NCBI GenBank assembly: GCA_964442735.1
Contig: CAYUAP010000001.1
Location: 35,164 to 99,163, forward strand
Direction: 5' to 3'
Length of the DNA stretch: 64,000 nt
Origin: JAUNBG01 sp964442735
GTDB lineage: Bacteria > Planctomycetota > Planctomycetia > Pirellulales > Thermoguttaceae
Shown here one piece after another: positions 17,491 to 26,510 of the stretch. Below the pieces are notes generated by a model. The model made no database searches. It was not told where the DNA came from and worked only from the letters and a program-made list of their open reading frames with translations. A program made the position numbers and the translations under genes. Every line of letters begins with the position of its first letter. Within the stretch, counting starts at the first letter, position 1.

Positions 17491-18501
17491 ATGGGCTGGG
17501 AATACAGTGAAAAAGTCAAGCAATTGTTTTTGGATGCGGTACATGGCAAGCCGGGAACCCATTTGGGGGAAATTGAAAATCCGGACGGCGTGGGAGAACA
17601 TGGTTCAATTGCTTGTGGTGATGCCTTAAAATTTTCATTTCGAGTTAAAAAAAATGATTCTGACCCTCTTAAAGACATGATTACTGAAGCTCGATATTTA
17701 ACATTTGGCTGTACTTCGGCAATAGCAGCTTCCGAGGCGCTCTGTTGTCTTCTGGAAGATCGAATGGTTACGCCAATTGAGGCTTTAAAGATAACGAATG
17801 CCGATATTGTGGAGTTTTTACAGGGACTTCCGGAACAGAAAATTCATTGTTCTGTCATGGGGGCGGAAGCATTGGAAGCGGCGGTTTTCGACTGGGCGAA
17901 AAAACGGGGTGTCGATCTGACTCAATTGGGAATTGAATCGCATACCGAGGAAGAGGAAGAAGGCCGTATGGTCTGTAAATGTTTTGGAATGACCGATCTC
18001 TATATTAAACGAAAGATTAAGGAGCTCAATCTTCACACCATTCCGGAAATTACCGGGGCCATAAAAGCGGGGGGAGGATGTATGAACTGTCATCACGCGC
18101 CCGGCGGTTTACAGGATCTTCTTGATGAAGTATGGGGAAAGGAAAAAACAAATTCGAGGGCCAAACCAGAGTACGGTAATTTTGTACCGCTTTCTACATT
18201 AGGATCTATTGACGCCCCTCCTGCTCCGCATAAAGTGGAGGCAACCGTCTCGAAGGAAGTGGTCCTTTCTCCCTATCAATTGGCCAAAAAGATCGAACAT
18301 GTCGTTGAATCCTATATTCGGCCCATGCTCCGAAAAGATGGAGGTGATATTGAAATTTTCGATATCAAGGACAAAATGGTTTATGTCGAGTTATCTGGGG
18401 CATGTGCCCATTGCGTCGGTGCGGAACAGACATTAAAATTGCTGGTTGAGAATACACTGAAATCTCAAGTGGACGAAGGTATCAAGATCGTTCAGGTTTG
18501 A
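17491..18501 (+). CDS. nifU: three-domain NifU iron-sulfur scaffold protein
   Basis: A full-length (336-residue) NifU. The N-terminal IscU-like scaffold has Cys42, Cys74 and Cys120. A central BFD-type [2Fe-2S] domain has Cys162, Cys164, Cys197 and Cys200. The C-terminal NfuA-like domain (about 262-336) has the CAHC pair at 305/308. It assembles Fe-S clusters from NifS-derived sulfide and hands them to apoproteins. The modular form is known from nitrogen fixers and from Campylobacterota that use NIF as their general system. No nifS or nitrogenase gene is in the window. AGGAG precedes ATG 17491. Confidence 0.93.
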   Translation: MGWEYSEKVKQLFLDAVHGKPGTHLGEIENPDGVGEHGSIACGDALKFSFRVKKNDSDPLKDMITEARYLTFGCTSAIAASEALCCLLEDRMVTPIEALKITNADIVEFLQGLPEQKIHCSVMGAEALEAAVFDWAKKRGVDLTQLGIESHTEEEEEGRMVCKCFGMTDLYIKRKIKELNLHTIPEITGAIKAGGGCMNCHHAPGGLQDLLDEVWGKEKTNSRAKPEYGNFVPLSTLGSIDAPPAPHKVEATVSKEVVLSPYQLAKKIEHVVESYIRPMLRKDGGDIEIFDIKDKMVYVELSGACAHCVGAEQTLKLLVENTLKSQVDEGIKIVQV

Positions 18502-18838
18502 TATCTCCTTCTTCCTTTATTTTACGGTAACCATTCACGAACGATTTTGAAACCATGGATATCACGGATAAACAGCGACAGTCTGTCGTAAAATACAATA
18601 TTTTACAATAATAAACGAAACATTTTTATCTATTATAATAAATAATTTATAATAAATAATTATTTCATAAAAAAGTTTGTTTGCCAAATAACTATCCCCG
18701 TGAAAAACAGTGTTATCCGTGATTTCACTTTATATCCGTGAACAGTTACATTTTACGATTGTATTTACGATTGTATTTCAGGAATATAATGTTCCCACGA
18801 TTACAATAATCTTTAACCGTTAATATTAGGACTTCGAC
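18502..18838. other. intergenic region filled by MITE-like repeat
   Basis: Apart from the repeat copy (18526-18749) there are two copies of ATTTTACGATTGTATTT-like sequence at 18751-18780. No ORF. It precedes the beta-helix protein gene. Confidence 0.6.
18526..18749 (+). repeat. MITE-like dispersed repeat, copy A
   Basis: About 224 bp, near-identical to 52534-52765 (inverted) and to the core of 63417-63796. Ends form imperfect terminal inverted repeats (GTAACCATTCACGAACG at the left; GTAACTGTTCACGGAT read from the right). It contains AAAATACAATATTTTA and an AT-rich centre, and carries no ORF, so any transposition would need an enzyme from elsewhere. Confidence 0.88.
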
Positions 18839-21556
18839 ATGGTAAAGACAGCCTGTCAAAATCGACATAACCGATTCCGTTTATTACGGGTAGAGTCTTT
18901 GGAAGAACGGCAGATGCTCTCTGTCTCCCCAGTTGAGTTCCAGGAGATTTGTAATATTTATCGTGATGATTTTTGTATTGCCGATACGGTAAATATCATT
19001 GAAATAGACGCCGGTAATCTAACGGCGTCTGCATTACAGTCGGCAATTGAGACTGCGAAGAATACGGCTTCCGACGACTTGATCGTACTTCGAACCACGA
19101 ATTCCGAACGGTCTATTCAATTTGACAAAACTGCGGATGAACTGGTAATTGATATTTGTAATAACTCCGGTACTGTAACAGTCGTTGCCTATGGCGAGTA
19201 TTCTCTAATCATCAATGCAAAATCTTTTTCTCGAATATTTACCGTTCGAAATGGAAATATTCAGATGGGAAATCTGATTCTGACTGGGGGCAAGGCCTTA
19301 ACCGATATTAATGGAACCCTGTCAACGGTGGGAGTTGGTGGTGCCATAGCTAATGCCGGTTCTTTAACTCTTTCCCATGTTGTTATTAATGAAAATTCCG
19401 TTGATTGTGGTATTTTTGATGATAGGAATATGGGGTTCAATTCTAAAGGGGGCGGTATTTATAATGCCGGTCAGTTGCTTGTTATCAATTCGACCATTTC
19501 GAATAATAGAGCCTGTTCAGGGCAATTGAACTATTGGGAAGTACCGGCCTACGGAGCAGGAGGAGGGGTCTATAATGAAACCAATGCTACACTCGAACTC
19601 CGTAATACAACGATAACGGGTAATATAGCCGAATTTGGGACGAAGGTTATTCAACCCACGTCAACGGACGAGAACGAGCAACCCATTCCTGTTACCATTG
19701 AATTATTGGGTAATGGTGGTGGTATTTATAATTTCGGGGCAACGATTATTTCTAAAAACAGTGTTATTTCCGATAATCAGGCCTGGTTTGGTGGAGGAAT
19801 TGCCAGTATCTATAATACCATCTCCGGTTGTATAACCTTGACGGATTCCGATGTTATCAATAATAGTGCCTATGAAGACGGCGGTGGAATATATTCGGGA
19901 CGCCGATGTTCCGTCGATATTCAACGGTCTTTTATTCAGGGAAATACGGCGGGGAAAAATGGTGGTGGTATTAACAATTTGGGGAGTCTGTCGATAATCG
20001 GTTCTGTATTGAGTGGTAATAATGCTGGTACAAACGGCGGTGGAATATATTCCTATGGTACATATAGTTCGGCCATAGCCGAGTATAGGGTCAACCTTGT
20101 CAATTCAACCATAACTGGAAACAGTGCAGGTATTACAAAAAACGGATTGGGAGGCGGACTTGACTTTAAAGATGTTTCTATGGGAAATACCTTTACACGA
20201 CTTTATATTGTTAATTCTATTCTGATAAATAATCGTGTAATCCTGTCTTCCGATATTTCCACGGATATGAATTTACATAAAGAGGGCTACTGTTCCGGTG
20301 AACATTCACTGACGACGTTTATGAACTGGTCGAATAGCGATGGTAATAATTATATTTATGATCAAAACATTTCTCTCTTCCTGCGCGATTACGATTTTAC
20401 ATCTGCCGCGGAAGGAGATTATCGAATTTACTATTGTGCGGATTCCCAGGCAATCGACAAGGGAAGTAATACGGAAGTTGCCAAATATTATACTACGGAC
20501 GATTCGATTGATCTTGCCGGGAACGAACGAATTCAAAACAACCAAATTGACCTGGGGGCATATGAATATCTTCCTGTTTTGTTTGACAGAGCGTTTCCAA
20601 CAGGATTACAGGTTCAGGAAGGATGTTCCTTTTATTTATCGGTAAATGGAACCGATAGAGACGGAAATGAAATTGTGTCCTATCATATTGATCTCAATCA
20701 AGATGGAATTTCTGATTGGTCTGGTGATCATTTTTGGATTTCTTCACGATCTTTATTAAAAGATAGTTATGGACGATTCTATCTTCTTCTTGCCGTTGAA
20801 AACTGTCTCGGACAAACAAGTGATTTTACATTCGTTCCGGTAACAATGACATTTATTCCATCTCCTGTTGTCGAAAAGACATCCTATAGAAACGGGCAGA
20901 TTCTGCGGCTGGATATTAGTACCTACTTTTACGGAAACCGATCGGGCGGTCAGTGGACTATCGATTGGGGAGATGGTACAGAACAAACGATCAATGATCT
21001 TTCAAACAGACTGATAATAAATCATTATTATACTTCGTCTGTCACGGCAACGTATAATATTATACTTTTGATGATCGATGATAAAGGTAACGACAATAAT
21101 GGGTCCTATTTTATTTGTTCCAATACGGTGGTTCCCGATCTTTCAGTGAACGAATTGGTTGATTCTAATCGTTTGATTTTGTCATCTGCTGTTTTATCGG
21201 CGAAGGTGTCTTTAGCTGTTCCGGATCTTGATACTGCCAACTCTCTGGAACAAAAAAACAAGGTGGTTTTTCCAACGAATTGGGATGTAGATAAAGAATC
21301 TTCCATGAAATTGGAAAACATGTTATTACAATGGAAGAAAAATGTTATTTTCGACCAGGAGCCTGTAATCGAATCCGATATTCAACTGGAGCCGACCTCC
21401 ATTCAAATACAATACTCCCTGTTGATATCGGTATTGAAAGATGATTACATTAATAAATATATGGATTTGGCCGTCCATCGATTAAATACATTACTGGAAG
21501 ACGACCTGTGCCACTGGATTTTTGAAGGTTTAACTTTCAGTTCAGGGTCGTTTTGA
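18839..21556 (+). CDS. large exported beta-helix protein with planctomycete-type N-terminal motif
   Basis: A 905-residue protein. The N-terminus has basic residues and then RVESLEERQMLSV, a form of the LEPRxLLS export motif known from planctomycete extracellular proteins. Residues about 130-500 are parallel beta-helix repeats with recurring GGGIYN and GGGI turns. These are followed by the GNERIQNNQIDLGAYEY signature of choice-of-anchor Q pectate-lyase-like domains. A PKD-like domain with WTIDWGDGTEQTI lies near residue 705. The final 150 residues are helical and unrecognised. It is probably a cell-surface or secreted adhesin or polysaccharide-binding protein. An exported glycosidase-like gene follows 25 bp downstream. 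Confidence 0.85.
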   Translation: MVKTACQNRHNRFRLLRVESLEERQMLSVSPVEFQEICNIYRDDFCIADTVNIIEIDAGNLTASALQSAIETAKNTASDDLIVLRTTNSERSIQFDKTADELVIDICNNSGTVTVVAYGEYSLIINAKSFSRIFTVRNGNIQMGNLILTGGKALTDINGTLSTVGVGGAIANAGSLTLSHVVINENSVDCGIFDDRNMGFNSKGGGIYNAGQLLVINSTISNNRACSGQLNYWEVPAYGAGGGVYNETNATLELRNTTITGNIAEFGTKVIQPTSTDENEQPIPVTIELLGNGGGIYNFGATIISKNSVISDNQAWFGGGIASIYNTISGCITLTDSDVINNSAYEDGGGIYSGRRCSVDIQRSFIQGNTAGKNGGGINNLGSLSIIGSVLSGNNAGTNGGGIYSYGTYSSAIAEYRVNLVNSTITGNSAGITKNGLGGGLDFKDVSMGNTFTRLYIVNSILINNRVILSSDISTDMNLHKEGYCSGEHSLTTFMNWSNSDGNNYIYDQNISLFLRDYDFTSAAEGDYRIYYCADSQAIDKGSNTEVAKYYTTDDSIDLAGNERIQNNQIDLGAYEYLPVLFDRAFPTGLQVQEGCSFYLSVNGTDRDGNEIVSYHIDLNQDGISDWSGDHFWISSRSLLKDSYGRFYLLLAVENCLGQTSDFTFVPVTMTFIPSPVVEKTSYRNGQILRLDISTYFYGNRSGGQWTIDWGDGTEQTINDLSNRLIINHYYTSSVTATYNIILLMIDDKGNDNNGSYFICSNTVVPDLSVNELVDSNRLILSSAVLSAKVSLAVPDLDTANSLEQKNKVVFPTNWDVDKESSMKLENMLLQWKKNVIFDQEPVIESDIQLEPTSIQIQYSLLISVLKDDYINKYMDLAVHRLNTLLEDDLCHWIFEGLTFSSGSF

Positions 21557-21581
21557 GAAAGAGCTTTTTTGAGGAGAGAAT

Positions 21582-23282
21582 ATGATGCGATACTGTTTTT
21601 TACTGTTATCCTGTCTTTTATTGGCCGGAAATTTACTTTTTGGGGCCGATCAATATCAGGATCGTTGGTATTATGCTTCTTTTGGTGTTCGAAACGATGA
21701 CGATATGAACAAATTTATCGACTTGTTACAAACGGCAAAGGAAAAAGATTTCAATGGCGTTTTATGGGCTTGTGGTGTTGATAATTATGCTCGATGGAAC
21801 AGTGATATGAAGCGACGCTTGAACACAATCAAAAAAGAGGCCGATAAACGAAACATTGAAATCATTCCAATCATCTGGTCCATTGGTTATGGAACCTTTG
21901 TCAATGTGAATCCCAATTTAATGGAAGGACGTAAAATAGAAAAATTCCCTTTAGTCGTCCGAAATGGGAAAACGGTGGCGGCAGGTACAGACGATCCTGT
22001 TCAATGTTCTAACAGTGGCATGGAAGAATACAAGGGTAATCGTCTAATGGGGTGGTTTCATGACCAGCCGGGTGAAGTTTCATTTATTGACAAGAATGTC
22101 AAATATTCAGGCGAAACATCGATTCGATTTGAAAACTTCACGTCGAACAAATATGGCCATGGTCGTTTGTCCCATGAACTCAAATTACGTCCCAATCGGG
22201 AATATCGTATTTCGATCCGATATAAAACAGAAAAACTGCAAGGGGGTAATTTTATGCTCCAGATCTACGCGCTCAAAGGGAAGGATATGAGTCAGATGGC
22301 GAGTTTTTCACCGAAGTTACCGGATGATGGAACAAGTGACTGGAAGGAAGGAAATATTCAATTTAATTCGGGAGACGGAAACGTTCGTTTTTATACCGGA
22401 CTTTGGGGGGGCGAAAAAGGCAAAATATGGTTTGACGATCTTGTCATTACGGAAATGGGAATGATCAATCCGTTACGCAGGCCGGGAACTCCATTTATCG
22501 TTACAAACGAGGCGGGTGACCATATCTATTTAGAGGAAAAAGATTATCGGTTTCCAAAAGGTTATTTTCCAAATGTTTATCGTTTTGACGAGAAGGGAAT
22601 TAGTTTGGAAATTCTACCTGGCAGTATGATTAAAGAGGGAGAACATCTTTATGTCGATTATTATGTTCCAATTACAACCAATGGAAAACAGGTTTCGACA
22701 TGTATGTCAGAGGCGCAGGTCTATGACGAATTCAGGAACTCGGCAAAATTGATCATGGAGGCATTAGCGCCAAAAAAATGGTTTTTGAGTATGGACGAAA
22801 TTCGGGCTGCTGGCAGTTGTGCCGCCTGTCAGGCGCGTAATATCCCTTTATCGGATATTTTGGCCGATTGTATTACCAAACAAGTTGCTATTATTCATGA
22901 CGTTCAACCGAAGGCCAATATTTATATCTGGTCCGATATGTTGGATCCCGAACATAACTCGCATGCCAACTATTATTCCTGTATCGGTGATTATACTGGT
23001 GTCTGGAACAAAATACCCAAAGACCTGATTATTAGTTGTTGGTATTATAAAATCAGGGACAAGAGTATGAAATTCTTTTCCGACCTAGGTTTTCGAACAC
23101 AAGGGGCTGCCTATTACGATGCAAATGACCTAAAAGAATCCGCCGATTGGATCGAAACCTGTAATCAGACTCCCAATTGTACCGGTATTATGTATACCAC
23201 CTGGCAAAATAAATACAAACTCCTGCCTGCGTTTGGTGTCCTTGTCAAGGAGAAAAGTAAACCAATGCTCCCAAACAAGTAA
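21582..23282 (+). CDS. exported glycoside hydrolase-like protein with inserted carbohydrate-binding-like domain
   Basis: A 566-residue protein with a signal peptide (residues 1-22, ending LLFGA). Residues 25-130 and 360-560 look like two halves of a TIM barrel (DFNGVLWACG, IIPIIWSIGYG, WFLSMDEIRAAGSC, IYIWSDMLDP). Between them lies a beta-sandwich of the CBM4/9 type (about 150-300) with SFIDKNVKYSGETSIRFEN and GKIWFDDLVI. MDE and SDMLDP contribute candidate acid residues. The overall plan recalls GH20-like barrels in Planctomycetota, but I cannot name the family or substrate. It is probably cotranscribed with the beta-helix gene. A 13-bp repeat begins 9 bp after its stop. Confidence 0.7.
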   Translation: MMRYCFLLLSCLLLAGNLLFGADQYQDRWYYASFGVRNDDDMNKFIDLLQTAKEKDFNGVLWACGVDNYARWNSDMKRRLNTIKKEADKRNIEIIPIIWSIGYGTFVNVNPNLMEGRKIEKFPLVVRNGKTVAAGTDDPVQCSNSGMEEYKGNRLMGWFHDQPGEVSFIDKNVKYSGETSIRFENFTSNKYGHGRLSHELKLRPNREYRISIRYKTEKLQGGNFMLQIYALKGKDMSQMASFSPKLPDDGTSDWKEGNIQFNSGDGNVRFYTGLWGGEKGKIWFDDLVITEMGMINPLRRPGTPFIVTNEAGDHIYLEEKDYRFPKGYFPNVYRFDEKGISLEILPGSMIKEGEHLYVDYYVPITTNGKQVSTCMSEAQVYDEFRNSAKLIMEALAPKKWFLSMDEIRAAGSCAACQARNIPLSDILADCITKQVAIIHDVQPKANIYIWSDMLDPEHNSHANYYSCIGDYTGVWNKIPKDLIISCWYYKIRDKSMKFFSDLGFRTQGAAYYDANDLKESADWIETCNQTPNCTGIMYTTWQNKYKLLPAFGVLVKEKSKPMLPNK

Positions 23283-23290
23283 CTCAATGT

Positions 23291-23368
23291 ATAAACAAAT
23301 ATCACATACAGATATTACATACAGATATCATAAACAGCTATTACAAACAGATATTACAAACAGATATC
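23291..23368 (+). repeat. 13-bp tandem array, six units
   Basis: Six units of the form AYAWACAGATATY (for example ACATACAGATATT) lie end to end. It starts directly after the glycosidase-like gene stop. The units are too short and unspaced for CRISPR. Confidence 0.85.
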
Positions 23369-23730
23369 ATGTCTTTAAAACACCCTCCACAGTCAGGCCA
23401 AGGATAATGGTGTCACCGGATTTCCGGTCGTACTGGGAGTTGTATTATGATGATCCTGTATTTTTTATACTCCTTAATTAGAAGCTGTTATTAGTAAAAC
23501 GTTGTTGTTTCGGTAAAAACGATTCAAGAATTACATCATCCAAAATACCTGAAAAAGATATCCAAAACAATAACGCGATGTATTTTCAGTCTGAAATTTC
23601 ATCTCAAGAACAGGAAAACACTATAAAATAACAGATCTATCCACAACTCCATATTTTTCATTCTATTCATTTACAATTCCATGTCAATAATAAAGAAGAA
23701 AATTCGGGCAGATTGATTTAGAACCACTCC

Positions 23731-23758
23731 TTGAAGGGTTTAAAAAACATGTTATACT
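23731..23758 (+). promoter_or_regulatory. promoter of tRNA-Pro
   Basis: TTGAAG (23731-23736), 16-bp spacer, then TATACT (23753-23758) preceded by TGn. Transcription would start just before the tRNA at 23773. Confidence 0.55.
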
Positions 23759-23772
23759 TTTATTATATTATT

Positions 23773-23847
23773 CGGGGCGTAGCGCAGCCTGGCTAGCGCA
23801 CCTGCTTTGGGAGCAGGGGGTCGCACGTTCAAATCGTGTCGCCCCGA
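23773..23847 (+). tRNA. tRNA-Pro(TGG)
   Basis: Acceptor CGGGGCG/CGCCCCG with the C1-G72 pair typical of bacterial proline tRNA. The anticodon stem is CCTGC/GCAGG with loop TTTGGGA (anticodon TGG), and the T loop is TTCAAAT. The discriminator is A and CCA is not encoded. It reads CCN proline codons. Confidence 0.94.
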
Positions 23848-24001
23848 TTTTATTTTCTTGAAAAACAGTCTACGTTTCTATTTTCAAAATTTTTATTAAA
23901 GATAAAGCTGGTGATAATTGTAATTTATAAAAAGTAATGCAAAATATTTTTATGACAGTTTATTGTTTCATAAATAGTATATTGTTTACATTTTTCGATT
24001 A

Positions 24002-24532
24002 TTACATAAAAAGAGTATAGGATTGAATGACACTATTCCAGTTATTTTGGGCCTTTAAAATAGTTTCGACGAGATCCCGAATCGCACCTTGACCACCTGG
24101 AAACCGGGAGGTCCAATCGGCGGCATTTCGAACTTCTTCCACCGCATCCGCTACTGTGGCGCCGAATCCAATACGCAGAATGACCGGTAGATCCGGCAGA
24201 TCGTCTCCGATAAAGCATATTTCTTCTGCCGTTAGGGAATGGGTTTTCATAATTTTCTCAACAGCTTCCCATTTGTCGCGAACGCCTTGTCGAACAAGTG
24301 ATATTTCCAATTCATCGGCCCGAAGCCGTACAATTTGGGAACTGCGTGCGGATATAATACCAAATTGATAACCGGCTTTTTGCCACAGACGGACTCCCAA
24401 TCCGTCATGACTATGAAATTGTTTGATTTCATCTCCGTTGGCCTGATAGATTATACCACCATCAGTCATAACACCGTCGACATCAGACAGTATCATTTTG
24501 ATAGGAAGTAGTTTTTTTTCAAGTGTAGACAT
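24002..24532 (-). CDS. kdsC: KdsC-type 3-deoxy-D-manno-octulosonate-8-phosphate phosphatase
   Basis: A HAD-family C0 phosphatase of 176 residues, the usual KdsC/YrbI length. Motif I is SDVDGVMTDGG with nucleophile Asp17 and acid Asp19, and motif IV is GDDLPDLPV. FHSHDGLGVRLWQKAG and the SARSS motif II also fit. It removes phosphate from Kdo-8-P to give Kdo, two steps after KdsA (5.4-6.2 kb). The related GmhB and NeuA-linked phosphatases are less likely. It stands just upstream of tRNA-Pro in convergent orientation, and behind the gspK-like gene (36 bp). Confidence 0.88.
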   Translation of the reverse strand: MSTLEKKLLPIKMILSDVDGVMTDGGIIYQANGDEIKQFHSHDGLGVRLWQKAGYQFGIISARSSQIVRLRADELEISLVRQGVRDKWEAVEKIMKTHSLTAEEICFIGDDLPDLPVILRIGFGATVADAVEEVRNAADWTSRFPGGQGAIRDLVETILKAQNNWNSVIQSYTLFM

Positions 24533-24568
24533 TGTTCTATCCTGATAATGGTAAATGGAATTGGTATT

Positions 24569-26266
24569 TTATGGGTTGGAATTAAATTCAGTACTTGGGA
24601 ATTCGAAGGGAATAGCCTCTTCAGATTCTCTGTCCGACTGGAGGGATCCTGTCAGATGACCTTGATTGGCCTGAAGTTTATCGCCCTGTAATATGGTTAA
24701 AGGGAAACCCTGACCATACATACTCAACTCTTTATAGAAGACCTGTCGGGCTGGCTGAACCGTACTGTCAATAACGACATCGGCACGAATAGTTGCGCCA
24801 CGATCTTCGATAAAACTGACAATTTGGGCACGATAAACGTCTCCTCCTGTTGTAATTTTAGACCAGAGTGATTTCATTTTGGTTAAATTGACAATACCTT
24901 CGGAATAAATCCAACTGGCATGTCGGTATCTTGACTTGTTGTTGTCATCTATTTTTGGACGTGTCGTAATAATGCGTTGTATTTCACTTTCTGTCAGATC
25001 GGGAATTAGTGCCAGAATTGTTTGTGGAGCCTCGTTAATATTGATTCGACCATTGATAATTGTGGAAGTACTTGTAGAAGCGTAATCCAGATATTTCAGA
25101 AGAGCCTCGGGGGCTTGATGGCTATCGGGATAGGGACTTTCTATTGTATTGCCATTGGGGAGTTTTATAGAGACTCCCAGTATATCCAAGGGTGTTTTTA
25201 AGGTAAAGGCTGCTCGTTGGGAAAAATCGGGTGTGGTTGTTTCGGAGGATGATGTTGCCGACCCGGTAGTGGTGGGACCGTATTGGCGATAGTAAACAAC
25301 AAAATTGGCCGTTTCTTTATTAATATTATTGGCGAGTTCTTTATAAAGAAATTCCAAATTGGTATTATTGAGATCGATACGTGGTTCTCCTTTAGGATCG
25401 AGATCTTTTTCGGCACTAAAGACGGTCAGCATTTGATCCCAAGATGTTTCCTTTTTATTGGAATCACCATTTTCCTGGAGGGCAGCGTTATTAAAATTAA
25501 AGGATTCGTCAGTACCATAGAGTTGAAGTCGGGTCATATCACGAACCAGGAGCAGTTCTTCCAAAAAGACAGGAATAGCGTTTCGGGGACTGTATTGAAA
25601 TGACTTGGAAGAATACCAGGCTGCTTCGGCACCATTTTCCCTCGTTTGTTCGTCAGGATCGATCCAATCGAGAATGGAGTCGGCTCTTATTTCTGTCATA
25701 CCGGGGAGTTTCATTAAGACCGAACGTCCGGTTCCGGGAATTTCACGATCCCATTGGAGAACAGCGGCGAGGTTGAGACGGGTCGATTCGTTGACGAGTC
25801 CATATCGAATTCCTTTAATAATTCCGGAATCTTCAATTTTCGGGGACAGAATGGTAAATGACGCATTTTCTCTAGCGCCTTCTTCCACTTTAGCGACAGG
25901 GACAGCACAGAAAAATCGAGGATTATCGTAAAGACCACCATTTTTATCTCTATTTTCCGGAGTCTGTTCGATCATGGTTTGCATAACGGCCACAGCGGAA
26001 CGGGCCACGTCCGTTAATTGGATTTCTTCGGATCGAACCGTAGTGGCTTCACGTTCCGTCTGCATTAGTGACAGAAGGGAAATACCCCCCAAGGCTAAAA
26101 TGGCAATAATAATAACGACGACAAAGAGTACCAATCCTTTTTGTCGATTTTTGAGATAATGGAAGCGTCTGCCCTGTTTCTGCCCCAATAGAGAAACAGC
26201 AAGGTTAAATGGACTTTCCTGTAATAACAGGAACGAATTTTTTCCGGAACGATTCATAACGTCCAT
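24569..26266 (-). CDS. GspK-like type II secretion minor pseudopilin
   Basis: A 565-residue protein. After a long 43-residue leader comes KGLVLFVVVIIIAILALGG, a prepilin-type cleavage and hydrophobic segment. The GspK signatures follow: a long globular part with SILDWIDPDEQTRENGAE, the Y-S-S aromatic segment and INGRININEAPQTIL with helix-hairpin-helix residues. GspK caps the T2SS pseudopilus. No other gsp gene is within the window. The Ser/Thr-rich insert (TTTGSATSSSETTT, near residue 330) is probably a flexible loop. Confidence 0.85.
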   Translation of the reverse strand: MDVMNRSGKNSFLLLQESPFNLAVSLLGQKQGRRFHYLKNRQKGLVLFVVVIIIAILALGGISLLSLMQTEREATTVRSEEIQLTDVARSAVAVMQTMIEQTPENRDKNGGLYDNPRFFCAVPVAKVEEGARENASFTILSPKIEDSGIIKGIRYGLVNESTRLNLAAVLQWDREIPGTGRSVLMKLPGMTEIRADSILDWIDPDEQTRENGAEAAWYSSKSFQYSPRNAIPVFLEELLLVRDMTRLQLYGTDESFNFNNAALQENGDSNKKETSWDQMLTVFSAEKDLDPKGEPRIDLNNTNLEFLYKELANNINKETANFVVYYRQYGPTTTGSATSSSETTTPDFSQRAAFTLKTPLDILGVSIKLPNGNTIESPYPDSHQAPEALLKYLDYASTSTSTIINGRININEAPQTILALIPDLTESEIQRIITTRPKIDDNNKSRYRHASWIYSEGIVNLTKMKSLWSKITTGGDVYRAQIVSFIEDRGATIRADVVIDSTVQPARQVFYKELSMYGQGFPLTILQGDKLQANQGHLTGSLQSDRESEEAIPFEFPSTEFNSNP

Positions 26267-26510
26267 GATTTACTCAAAAAATGTAAAAGGAGAATTTTAT
26301 AACTACGGATAACACTGTTTTTCATGGATGGTCTTTTGGCAAACAACGTTTTTATGATTAAAATTTTACTACAATCCAATTTAGCTTGTTATTGAAAATC
26401 ACTCTATTTTTTACAAACTACCGGTTTTTAGCCGGTATTAAGTCGGTATTAAGCCGGTATTTATCTGTAATATTTCTGGTTTCAAAAATACATCTTGTTT
26501 ATATTTTGTA
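26267..26510. repeat. decayed MITE-like repeat (copy D) plus 11-bp triplet
   Basis: At about 26304-26365 sequence CGGATAACACTGTTTTTCAT and GGCAAACAACGTTTTTATGA resembles the right half of the MITE-like family, in the orientation of copy B. The terminal repeats are lost. At 26428-26460 an 11-bp unit TAAGCCGGTAT is repeated about three times. No gene. Confidence 0.65.

Larger units (their letters stand above)
23283..24001. other. convergent intergenic region with tandem repeat and tRNA-Pro
   Basis: Holds a 13-bp tandem array (23291-23368), a copy of the GTCTTTAAAACACCCTCCAC motif (23371-23394), tRNA-Pro and its promoter. No protein gene is supported; a frame running from the preceding gene through the array is a by-product of the repeat. 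Confidence 0.6.

Noticed and set aside
23233..23481. 82-residue frame running out of the hydrolase gene
   Set aside because: It overlaps the end of a real gene in another frame and is mostly translation of the 13-bp tandem array.
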